From Gammaproteobacteria bacterium (GTDB lineage Bacteria > Pseudomonadota > Gammaproteobacteria > UBA9214), in the NCBI GenBank assembly GCA_029859555.1, contig JAOUCV010000094.1, forward strand, positions 1 to 7,595: a DNA stretch of 7,595 bases. Reading direction: 5' to 3'. The stretch's first letter is position 1. Each line of letters begins with the position of its first letter. The position numbers and the translations under genes are program-made. This document shows positions 1 to 6,419 of the stretch, piece after piece. The notes beneath the pieces are model-generated. The model searched no databases and had not been told where the DNA came from. It worked only from the letters and a program-made list of their open reading frames with translations.

Positions 1-1020
1 GTGCATGTGCTATTCAATGTCTTTGGTGTGCTGCTGTGGGTTGGACTTATTCCCTATCTTGCAGAAGTCGTGGTCTGGCTGTCACCCGCTCACCCGGGAT
101 TATCAGGTACCGACAAGCTGGCCGCCGAGGCACCTCGGCAAATCGCCAACGCCCATACCGTCTTCAATATTGCAAATACCCTGATTTTTATCGGTTTCAC
201 CAGCCAGTTTGCCCGGCTGGTGGAATGGCTGGTGCCTGATAAACCGATCGAGGAAGAAATTATCAGCCAGCCAAAATATCTTGACGAAGAACTCCTCGAT
301 ACACCGTCACTGGCACTCGACCGGGTCCGTCTTGAAATCGGTCATATGGGCAAAAGCGTCAACGAAATGGTTGAACAGATACTGCCAGCCGTGGTCTCCG
401 GAAAACCGCTATCGCTCAAGGAGATCGCCAAGATTGATAACGAGGTGGATATTCTGCATGGGCATATCATCACCTACCTCGGCAATATCAGTAGAAAAAC
501 ACTCACCGATGAGCAAACCCAAAAGCTGGTCGGACTCATGGCAGCTGCCAATGATCTGGAAAATATCGGCGACATCATCGAGACAGACCTCGTTCACCTT
601 GGAAACATGCGCATAGAACAGAATATTTCCATCAGCGAATCAACCCGCGAGGTACTCAACAGGCTGCATGGTGTGGTATCGGATGCCGTCTCCAGGGCCA
701 TCATTGTCGTTCAGGACGATGACCAGCAGGCAGCAGAAGATGTCATCCTGATGAAGACGGATATCAATCAGTTGATGGATGCCGCAGCGACCCACCAGGC
801 CATGCGGCTGGTGGTGGATGAGCCGCACCGGCTGGCTGCCTATACCCTGGAAATCGACATCATCGAAAGGCTGAAGCGTATCTACTACTTTGCCAAGCGC
901 ATGGCCAAGGCCGTCATACCCGAGGAAGTTGAGGAAGTTGAGGAAGTTGAGGAAATTGAGGCCGCCGAGGAAGTTGAGGAAACCGGGAAAGTTGAGAAAA
1001 CCGGGGAACAGGGCGCGTAG
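1..1020 (+). CDS. Na+/phosphate cotransporter, C-terminal part with PhoU-like domain (5' incomplete)
   Basis: This is the C-terminal portion of a NptA/PF02690-type sodium-dependent phosphate transporter in the inner membrane. The frame is open from base 1, so the GTG there is probably internal and most of the membrane domain lies to the left. Residues about 4-28 form a hydrophobic helix. Next comes the family-typical segment QIANAHTVFN (residues 47-56) and a second hydrophobic helix (about 57-70). A helical PhoU-like regulatory domain spans roughly residues 105-305, with the characteristic DLENIGDIIE stretch near its middle. Residues about 306-339 are a Glu/Val-rich acidic tail encoded by a short tandem repeat, which is not usual for the family. 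The gene converges on the minus-strand phosphatase cluster, which fits a shared phosphate theme but does not prove a functional link. Family assignment is confident; substrate is inferred from the family. Confidence 0.9.
   Translation: MHVLFNVFGVLLWVGLIPYLAEVVVWLSPAHPGLSGTDKLAAEAPRQIANAHTVFNIANTLIFIGFTSQFARLVEWLVPDKPIEEEIISQPKYLDEELLDTPSLALDRVRLEIGHMGKSVNEMVEQILPAVVSGKPLSLKEIAKIDNEVDILHGHIITYLGNISRKTLTDEQTQKLVGLMAAANDLENIGDIIETDLVHLGNMRIEQNISISESTREVLNRLHGVVSDAVSRAIIVVQDDDQQAAEDVILMKTDINQLMDAAATHQAMRLVVDEPHRLAAYTLEIDIIERLKRIYYFAKRMAKAVIPEEVEEVEEVEEIEAAEEVEETGKVEKTGEQGA
922..975 (+). repeat. 9-bp tandem repeat encoding Glu-Glu-Val
   Basis: The unit GAGGAAGTT occurs three times perfectly (922-930, 931-939, 940-948). 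A one-base variant (949-957) follows, then a 9-base interruption and one more perfect copy at 967-975. Further decayed copies run on to the stop codon. Because the unit is a multiple of three, copy-number change would lengthen or shorten the acidic tail of the transporter without breaking the frame. Confidence 0.9.
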
Positions 1021-1099
1021 ACGTGGCATGATGCCGGCATAATCGGAACCTGCACGGCCATGTCGAAACGGCCGGCCGCTGGCATGGGATCAGCGCAAC

Positions 1100-1810
1100 T
1101 CAGATGTTACCGGCAGAGTGGCTGGAATTTTTTTGCGCAGACTGAAATTCGGAAGAAACAACCGGCTTGTCTGCGCGAGGACAGTTAAAGGGCGCTTCTA
1201 TAACACCTTCACCGATAAAGCCTGACGGCTTCCCCAACTCGTCATAACGCACACACCTGACTCCATCAAACAGAAAATCACCAATATAGCGATGTGATAT
1301 CTTGCGTTTTAGATTGTCGGCATAATCCAGACCAAGAAAATGACTGACAAGCCCTCTTATCACACCCGCATGAGCAACAATGAGCACTGTCTGGTGTGAA
1401 TAACGCTTGGCCATGGACGACAGACAATCGACACTGCGCTGTTGCATCTGGCGAAAACTCTCACCCTTCGGATAAACAAAATCCGGGTCTATCTTGTGCA
1501 GCGGGTAATGCTCGGCCACCCACTTCTTTTTCTTCTTGTACAGTTTGCCATAATTGACCTCATTCAATGCCCGGTCATCATGGATGATATGTATACCCAG
1601 GAGTCGCGCATGAAACATCGCGGTCTGCCGTGATCGTTCCAGATCACTTGAGTAAACGGCATCAAAATTGACCCCCTGCTCCCGCAAACGGGTACTGACG
1701 AACTCAACATCAGACTTCCAGCCCTTGTCACGCGGGGAGTCCCCCCAGCCCAGGATCTGGTCTGACGCATTAATGATCGTCTTGTAGTGCCGGGTTATGA
1801 TCGCGCGCAT
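1100..1810 (-). CDS. Histidine phosphatase superfamily protein (phosphoglycerate mutase-like)
   Basis: This protein of about 236 residues has the histidine-phosphatase (branch 1) fold, which removes phosphate through a phosphohistidine intermediate. From the start chosen here, the N-terminal catalytic motif is RHY (residues 7-9) rather than the usual RHG. SSDLERSRQTA at about 54-64 carries the second phosphate-binding Arg, LNEVNYGKL near residue 84 supplies the likely acidic catalyst, GESF is at about 116-119, and the second catalytic His is in VAHAGVIRG (about 145-153). The last 35 or so residues are polar and look unlike the family. An in-frame ATG at 1870 would add 20 hydrophobic residues before the fold. 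I prefer the ATG at 1810 because it begins the first beta strand in the normal place and the 60 bases upstream are AT-rich; neither start has a strong ribosome-binding site. It is the last gene of the minus-strand run, and its substrate is unknown. Confidence 0.85.
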   Translation of the reverse strand: MRAIITRHYKTIINASDQILGWGDSPRDKGWKSDVEFVSTRLREQGVNFDAVYSSDLERSRQTAMFHARLLGIHIIHDDRALNEVNYGKLYKKKKKWVAEHYPLHKIDPDFVYPKGESFRQMQQRSVDCLSSMAKRYSHQTVLIVAHAGVIRGLVSHFLGLDYADNLKRKISHRYIGDFLFDGVRCVRYDELGKPSGFIGEGVIEAPFNCPRADKPVVSSEFQSAQKNSSHSAGNI

Positions 1811-1816
1811 CGCTAC

Positions 1817-1845
1817 AAGATAACAATTTATAAAGATATTGTAAA
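1817..1845 (-). promoter_or_regulatory. Possible sigma-70-like promoter upstream of the last phosphatase gene
   Basis: Reading the minus strand, TTTACA (1845-1840) is followed after 17 bases by TATCTT (1822-1817), in a locally AT-rich stretch. The match is 5/6 and 4/6 to consensus. Its -10 box ends only six bases before the ATG at 1810, so it would give a nearly leaderless transcript. That is unusual and lowers confidence. If translation begins at 1870 instead, this stretch is coding. Confidence 0.22.
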
Positions 1846-1945
1846 AAAACTGCCTGGCAATCTTGATCATTCGACAGCTCTGCAGCCGTCAATGCCATTT
1901 CTGCAACATGTTGTATTTAGAATGGAAACCACTCCATACCGATAA

Positions 1946-2215
1946 TCACTTCACAGAGAGTCGCTTCTTTTTGCTGACCGCATCATCTTCTGTCTGCCAG
2001 CTGATCCGGATATTGAAGCGGTTGCGATTATCCTCCTGCAGAGCAGTGACCTTGAGTTCCAGAAGACCCTCGGGCCGCATGACGATCTTTTCGTCTTCAT
2101 CACTGAAGGTGATTTTTCCCCTGGCTATACCACTGCTGACCGCCTTGAGAATATCCTGCAAGGATTTCTCATCTTGCAATGAATGGTGGCGAAAGCTTTT
2201 TTTTCTGTCACTCAT
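1946..2215 (-). CDS. Amphi-Trp domain-containing small protein
   Basis: This 89-residue cytoplasmic protein has no signal peptide. After a basic N-terminus it has a short helical segment (about 17-33). Alternating hydrophobic/polar strands follow (GKITFSDED at 33-41, KIVMRPEG at 43-50, LLELKVTAL at 51-59), ending in an amphipathic strand, FNIRISWQ (67-74), capped by Trp73. This pattern, amphipathic strands closing with a conserved Trp, is what the amphi-Trp domain family is named for. As I recall, that family is described as co-occurring with HprK-related kinase and ATP-grasp genes, both of which lie upstream here. No catalytic residues are apparent, so a binding, scaffold or substrate role is plausible. 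It lies 57 bases after the metallophosphoesterase and has a poor ribosome-binding site. The C-terminus is Lys-rich. Confidence 0.78.
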   Translation of the reverse strand: MSDRKKSFRHHSLQDEKSLQDILKAVSSGIARGKITFSDEDEKIVMRPEGLLELKVTALQEDNRNRFNIRISWQTEDDAVSKKKRLSVK

Positions 2216-2272
2216 TTGTTATAGATCCGTTATTAACATCCCCGCCTGAGCAAACGATATCCTGAACACACG

Positions 2273-3607
2273 CTAGTGATGGATTGACGCCGTCTCAAAT
2301 ACCTTAATGTAAGGATAGTCGCTACTGACACCCATCACCAGCCCTTCCGGCCTGAAGATTGTGACCGCCGCACCCGGCCCTTCAAGCCCCTCTTTTTTTC
2401 TTGAATTTCGATCCAGCGTTGTATCACATTCGAAATTGACAATACCTTTCCTCAGCATAACCCGTTGCCCGTGGAGCAAATTACGGTGTCCATGAACGAT
2501 GGCATGTATGGCGCTCTTTTTCCTGAGCAGCTTGACGCCGTTTCGGGTCAGGGGCATGTCTGTGGTCCGGTACTTTGTACGAATGATATTGGCCATGGGC
2601 CCGTAATAAAAATCAAACGGGTCGCGATAAAGCTGTTTACGAAATTTCCGGTTGATATGTTTCATACCTTTCTCGCGAATCAACTTTGCCATGCGGTCAT
2701 CAATCCCGGCATGCACAAAAACAAAAGAGCCTTCGCGGGAACCAAGCTTCATACGCTTGTAAAACCACGCATATTCGCCTTTTGGATGCAGAAACAATTC
2801 TTGCCACTTCCTTACCGCGGCATACACCATGCGCAGTGACATTCCGGATTTTTTGCAGTCCTCTTCGAAAGCCGTCATCTTGGCGCGTAATTTTTTTATC
2901 TCGAGCTCAATGGTTGACTCCGGCATCGCCCATGCCGCCAGTTTCGGAAATTCCCGGAACCAGCTTTTCGGAGGATACAGCAGCCGACGGCATTCACGGC
3001 TGCCCGGAACACCCTTTAATGCGTTCTTTCCCTGCAGGTAGTTGTCACGAATCTCAACCAGAAAGGGGACCATCTTGCGTCCCATGCGTATGAAAAAATG
3101 GTCATTTCTCGGATCCGGCTCCAGTCCGACCGACCTTACTCCAAGCAGCATACGGATATCATGATTACCTGCCAGCAACTCTATATTCCCGCCCCGATCA
3201 ATCAGCAAGCGGATGACGCGCAACAATCGCAGCGTACTCGGGCCCTTGTCGAAACAGTCCCCACCGACCATAAAAATCGCCTTGCGTCCCTCCCGGGTCA
3301 GCTTGAAGTCCTTGTCCCGTGGGCCGGTTTTTACCACACCACCGGAGGCCACCAGTGAGGCAAAAAATGCATCGGCATCGGCATGTAAATCGGACATAAA
3401 GTAGAGGGTACGTTTCGGCCATTGCCACGGCTCATCACCGATGGCCCTTTGCATCTCGTCTGCATAGGCAGCACTGTGGTATTTATCTTTTTTTACAGAA
3501 CGCTGCTTGCCCAGCATCCACACCTGCCCTTGACCCGGCAAGCTGACATCAATCCAGGACAGACCCTTGTAGCGCGGGATAAATTTACTTGTCTTCTGCA
3601 GATGCAT
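2273..3607 (-). CDS. Calcineurin-like metallophosphoesterase (PPP-like)
   Basis: This 444-residue enzyme has all the metal-binding blocks of the calcineurin-like superfamily in order: SDLHAD (Asp73, His75), GGDCFDKGP (Asp117, with Lys in the usual Arg position of GDxxDRG), GNHD (147-150, Asn148/His149), VFVHAG (His299) and VHGH (His372, His374). These predict a two-metal phosphohydrolase of the PPP-like branch. It is longer than a minimal catalytic domain. About 65 residues precede the first strand, and roughly 150 residues rich in Lys/Arg and aromatics lie between the GNHD and HAG blocks, including a helical segment at about 231-252. No signal peptide is seen. The ATG at 3607 has a GGAAG ribosome-binding site seven bases upstream, and the gene starts 14 bases after the preceding phosphatase. 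The substrate could be protein, nucleotide or a small phosphoester; the sequence does not decide. Confidence 0.9.
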   Translation of the reverse strand: MHLQKTSKFIPRYKGLSWIDVSLPGQGQVWMLGKQRSVKKDKYHSAAYADEMQRAIGDEPWQWPKRTLYFMSDLHADADAFFASLVASGGVVKTGPRDKDFKLTREGRKAIFMVGGDCFDKGPSTLRLLRVIRLLIDRGGNIELLAGNHDIRMLLGVRSVGLEPDPRNDHFFIRMGRKMVPFLVEIRDNYLQGKNALKGVPGSRECRRLLYPPKSWFREFPKLAAWAMPESTIELEIKKLRAKMTAFEEDCKKSGMSLRMVYAAVRKWQELFLHPKGEYAWFYKRMKLGSREGSFVFVHAGIDDRMAKLIREKGMKHINRKFRKQLYRDPFDFYYGPMANIIRTKYRTTDMPLTRNGVKLLRKKSAIHAIVHGHRNLLHGQRVMLRKGIVNFECDTTLDRNSRKKEGLEGPGAAVTIFRPEGLVMGVSSDYPYIKVFETASIHH

Positions 3608-3621
3608 ACTGTTGCTTCCGG

Positions 3622-4323
3622 TTAATCATCAAAGCCGTTTTGTAACGAGCGTATTTTCCAGTCTCCCTCGACGTGGCGCCACAGCCCGCCCTGAAGACAC
3701 TCGATAAAAACAGGGCGGCAATGAAACATACTGAGCTGTCTCAGCTGCGCAGCCTCCAGCACACCCAGATGGCAGGCCGCATGACGAAAGGCCGCACCAT
3801 GGCCGACAAAGATCTTTACACGATCACTCTCATCCGCTGGCAATGCCGACATCGACTGCGACACGTGAGCAGCCACTCGTTCACCTGCCTGCATCAGTGA
3901 CTCGGCACCCTGCAGCGGCAGACAGTAATGACTGTCTGCTTTCCAGTCGACGGGTGGAGCAGAAACACGCGGATCCTCACGCAGGATTGTCTCAACCTGA
4001 GCTATCGTCAGGTTGGCGAGGCTACCGACGCCTCTTTCGGCGAGCGCATCATAGCTCTCGACAGGCAGCCGCAGCTGCAACAGACCGGCAAGGCCGTCTG
4101 CCAGTATCGTTGCACTCTGCCAGGCGCGCAGCATGCGGGATGAATCAATAGAGGGCACCAGGGTCCAGCCATTCTGCATGATGGTCTCATAGATAATCTG
4201 TGCAGCTTGCTGCGCCTGGTCTTCTCCCTGCCGGTTGAGTGGCCAGGGCTGATGGGCACTGGGAACATCCGGCCACTGCTGATAGTCACCGTGCCGAATC
4301 AGAGCCGCAATCAACCTTGCCAT
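3622..4323 (-). CDS. Histidine phosphatase family protein
   Basis: This 233-residue cytoplasmic histidine phosphatase opens with the standard catalytic motif RHG (residues 10-12). SSRMLRAWQSA (61-71) carries the second Arg, and LAERGVGSLAN (94-104) has the likely acid/base Glu96. GAESLMQAGERV follows (139-150), and the second catalytic His is in VGHGAAFRH (His175). The N-terminal 'RHGDYQQ' and 'LNRQGEDQA' segments resemble phosphoglycerate mutase/SixA-like phosphatases. The ATG at 4323 lies only three bases past the stop of the SixA-Nudix gene, so translational coupling is likely; there is no strong ribosome-binding site of its own. It is clearly diverged from the other two histidine phosphatases in the window, so these are not recent duplicates. 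The substrate is unknown. Confidence 0.88.
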   Translation of the reverse strand: MARLIAALIRHGDYQQWPDVPSAHQPWPLNRQGEDQAQQAAQIIYETIMQNGWTLVPSIDSSRMLRAWQSATILADGLAGLLQLRLPVESYDALAERGVGSLANLTIAQVETILREDPRVSAPPVDWKADSHYCLPLQGAESLMQAGERVAAHVSQSMSALPADESDRVKIFVGHGAAFRHAACHLGVLEAAQLRQLSMFHCRPVFIECLQGGLWRHVEGDWKIRSLQNGFDD

Positions 4324-4326
4324 GGG

Positions 4327-5292
4327 TCAGAGCGATGCTTCCAGCTTCTTTAGCATGGGGCCCAGTTGCGCCTGTTTCAGCTGCCTGGCCGCCTTTTTTA
4401 TACTCAGCCACTGACGTCCCCGGTGACGCTCTTCCCATTCATCATCCGCTACCATCCGGGTTACTTTCATCGGGTAGACAGACACCGAACAGCTGGCACC
4501 CCATTTCTCATAGCTGTAACTGCCAATCGCAACCGCCGCAACCTCGCCTTCAACACCGGCCTCCTCCAGCGCTTCTTTCGCCGCTGACGCCTGTGGAGAA
4601 AGTCCCGGTTCTCTAATGCCCTTCGGGATAACGAGATGATTCTTTTTGCTGGAGGCGATGACAAGTATCTCCACCTCGCCATCACGCAGCCGGTAAGGAA
4701 TAACGGATGACTGGCTGTAATAGTATGCGGGGCGATCGCGCTGCTCCTTGCTATCCGCTGCCGGGTAGGGGAATTTCTTCGGCAAGGTATCGGGGCGCGT
4801 CAAGGAAAGCAGCCGGGCACAGCCGGCTTGCATCAGCGGCCAGTCTGCCTGCAGCTGCAATCTGGCCAGTGTGGCTGTCGGCATGAGCTTGCCATCTTCC
4901 GGTAACGCCACTGTCTTGTCTGTCAGCCATAGCAGCAATTCCTCCAGCCCCGGGTTATGGCCAACCAGCATCACCCGGGCTGATTTCTGCTGACATTCGC
5001 CAAGTACCGCCAGCAACTCATCAACGTCGGCAGCATAAACGCGTTTATCCTGCCGTATCCCGCTGGCATCGATCCCCATGGCCTTGCAGGTCTTCTGGGC
5101 AGTGACCAGGGCACGCTCTGCCGGCGAGGAAATAATCAGGTCAGGTATCCATTGCTGCCGTGCCAGCCATACACCAACACGCTGGGCACCCCGTTTACCA
5201 CGGTCCTTCAGCGGGCGATAAAAGTCCTCAAGCCCGGCACCCCAGTCGGACTTTCCATGGCGAAGCAACAACAGCTCACGTGTCATACTCAT
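4327..5292 (-). CDS. SixA-type histidine phosphatase fused to Nudix hydrolase
   Basis: This is a two-domain protein of 321 residues. Residues 1-165 are a short SixA-like histidine phosphatase: LLLLRHGKSDW (7-17, catalytic His12), the SSPAERALVTAQ block (55-66) and VGHNPGLEELL (110-120, second His112). After a linker (about 166-188) comes a Nudix domain (about 189-321). Its Nudix box is at 225-247, ending KEALEEAGV with the metal-binding Glu pair Glu243/Glu244, preceded by IPKG. Against the consensus G-x5-E-x7-REUxEExGU, the first Glu is Leu231 and the Arg is Lys239. The Nudix half resembles the diphosphoinositol/diadenosine polyphosphate hydrolase type, so diphosphate-containing metabolites are plausible substrates. 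The gene begins 19 bases after the kinase stop, at the third ATG of an ATGAG repeat; an alternative start two codons later (5286) is possible. Confidence 0.9.
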   Translation of the reverse strand: MSMTRELLLLRHGKSDWGAGLEDFYRPLKDRGKRGAQRVGVWLARQQWIPDLIISSPAERALVTAQKTCKAMGIDASGIRQDKRVYAADVDELLAVLGECQQKSARVMLVGHNPGLEELLLWLTDKTVALPEDGKLMPTATLARLQLQADWPLMQAGCARLLSLTRPDTLPKKFPYPAADSKEQRDRPAYYYSQSSVIPYRLRDGEVEILVIASSKKNHLVIPKGIREPGLSPQASAAKEALEEAGVEGEVAAVAIGSYSYEKWGASCSVSVYPMKVTRMVADDEWEERHRGRQWLSIKKAARQLKQAQLGPMLKKLEASL

Positions 5293-5302
5293 CTCATCTC
5301 AT
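5284..5302 (-). repeat. ATGAG pentamer repeat spanning the SixA-Nudix start codon
   Basis: On the minus strand the pentamer ATGAG occurs three times in succession (5302-5288), followed by T and a further ATG at 5286. The first two ATGs are each followed two codons later by TGA. Only the third (5292) and the last (5286) are in frame with the protein. Confidence 0.85.
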
Positions 5303-5311
5303 GTTGTTCAG

Positions 5312-6400
5312 TCAGGCCAGCAATTCATGCAGACAGCGGTCTGACAAGCTGGAAAAATCTACCCGTCCCCTCGCTACATAGACAGGCACCTGTTCCAGCG
5401 CAGCCAGGTAAGACGCATCATCAAAAACAGCGGTATCCTGCTGAAAGGTACCGTCCGGATGCTGATAGAACGGACCGGGTGATTTCATCAGGGCACCCAG
5501 CAGATCATGTTGCACCGTCAGATCGACCCGCTCCAGCTGCAGCTCCCGCTCGCTATCACGCTGCCAGTCCAGTATCAGAAATGCCGACAGTGGAGCTTCA
5601 GGTATGATCCGGTTGGCCCCGTAAATCCTGTCAACAGGCACGTCGTATTTATCCTCGAGTTCCCATAGTTCTGCCGCCGGTAACTGCAACAGGGCCTTGC
5701 GCTGTTGCGCGGAGATAAGACCCTGCAGCTTTTTATTATGGACAATAGTACCGGGATTAATACGCGGCAATTTAGGTATGCCGCGCGCCAGCACCTGCCC
5801 GGAACCCGCGTGCACAAACAAGCGGTCGTTGCTCAGGTACGCCACTTCATCATCGTCCATGATATGCAGCATCAAGGTCGACTTGCCACCACCGGAAAAG
5901 CCGGCGATTCCCAGGCACTTGCCGCGGTAGACCAGCCCCGCAGCATGGCAGATCAGCCAGCCACGGTTTTGCAGCCAGTTCATATACTGGGAGTTGATGA
6001 AATTGATTAGCTGGTTGTTATATTTCAAACACGGCCCGGCCGCGATCCTTTGTCTTTCACTCTGCAGAAACACCATGCCGGTACGTACCTTGCGTACCAG
6101 GCGTGCACCCCGCAACTCCGCATAGGAATCCTTGCGCCCGGTCTTGCCCGGCTCGCGTTTCCAGTCAATGAAGTCTATATCCAGCTCTGGCGCATCACGT
6201 TCAATGGCAATAACCTCGATGTCATGCGCCAGCGGCTCGCATACAACATGCGAAAAATAATCAGCCAGCAAAGTCAGCAGCTGTGTCGAATTTGAACGCA
6301 GTCGCAGTGTGCACTCGCCGAGTGCAAGAAACAGTTCGTCAGCGCACAGGGGGGCTTCGGCCCGTAATGCGCTCACGGCAGATGCCTCTGTATCAACCAT
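5312..6400 (-). CDS. HPr-kinase-related kinase, 'HprK-related kinase B' type
   Basis: This 362-residue protein is related to the C-terminal kinase domain of HPr kinase/phosphorylase. Residues 1-130 are a weakly conserved N-terminal region. The kinase core starts at about 145 with WLICHAAGLVYRGKCLGIAG, followed by the Walker A loop GFSGGGKST (167-175, Lys173) and LSNDR (189-193), a likely metal/catalytic segment. Then comes the loop RGIPKLPRINPGTIV (206-220). 'H-A-A-G' before the P-loop and 'ND-R' after it are typical of HprK relatives. No HPr or PTS gene is nearby, so the target is probably not HPr. The length and the ATP-grasp neighbour fit the family I remember as HprK-related kinase B of the GAK system. 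The ATG at 6400 has a strong purine-rich ribosome-binding site overlapping the end of the ATP-grasp gene. It probably acts in the cytoplasm. Confidence 0.85.
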   Translation of the reverse strand: MVDTEASAVSALRAEAPLCADELFLALGECTLRLRSNSTQLLTLLADYFSHVVCEPLAHDIEVIAIERDAPELDIDFIDWKREPGKTGRKDSYAELRGARLVRKVRTGMVFLQSERQRIAAGPCLKYNNQLINFINSQYMNWLQNRGWLICHAAGLVYRGKCLGIAGFSGGGKSTLMLHIMDDDEVAYLSNDRLFVHAGSGQVLARGIPKLPRINPGTIVHNKKLQGLISAQQRKALLQLPAAELWELEDKYDVPVDRIYGANRIIPEAPLSAFLILDWQRDSERELQLERVDLTVQHDLLGALMKSPGPFYQHPDGTFQQDTAVFDDASYLAALEQVPVYVARGRVDFSSLSDRCLHELLA

Positions 6401-6409
6401 CGTAATATG

Positions 6410-6418
6410 CCTCTCCTT
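6410..6418 (-). promoter_or_regulatory. Ribosome-binding site of the HprK-related kinase
   Basis: AAGGAGAGG reads on the minus strand nine bases before the ATG at 6400. It lies immediately after the ATP-grasp stop codon (6422-6420), which fixes the kinase start and suggests coupled translation. Confidence 0.75.
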
Positions 6419-6419
6419 T

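Noticed and set aside
640..1029. Minus-strand open frame encoding a Leu/Asn/Phe-Gly repeat protein
   Set aside because: The repeat is the antisense reading of the Glu-Glu-Val tandem array of the transporter gene; the + strand has the conserved PhoU-like domain.
1021..1099. Possible bidirectional terminator between the convergent genes: stem CGGCC/GGCCG at 1055-1074 and palindrome ATGCCGGCAT at 1031-1040
   Set aside because: The stem is only five base pairs with a 10-base loop, and neither strand has a following T-run. A terminator may exist but is not supported by sequence alone.
2216..2272. Separate promoter for the amphi-Trp gene in the 57-base gap
   Set aside because: No -35/-10 pair with acceptable spacing could be found; read-through from the upstream operon is simpler.
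1100..5292. The three histidine phosphatases as a recent tandem duplication
   Set aside because: Beyond the catalytic motifs the proteins share little sequence, differ in length and motif spacing, and one is fused to Nudix, so they are old paralogues at most.
5152..5607. 151-codon open frame on the + strand across the kinase/SixA-Nudix junction
   Set aside because: It overlaps two well-supported minus-strand genes, and its predicted protein is Pro/Ala/His-rich without family features.
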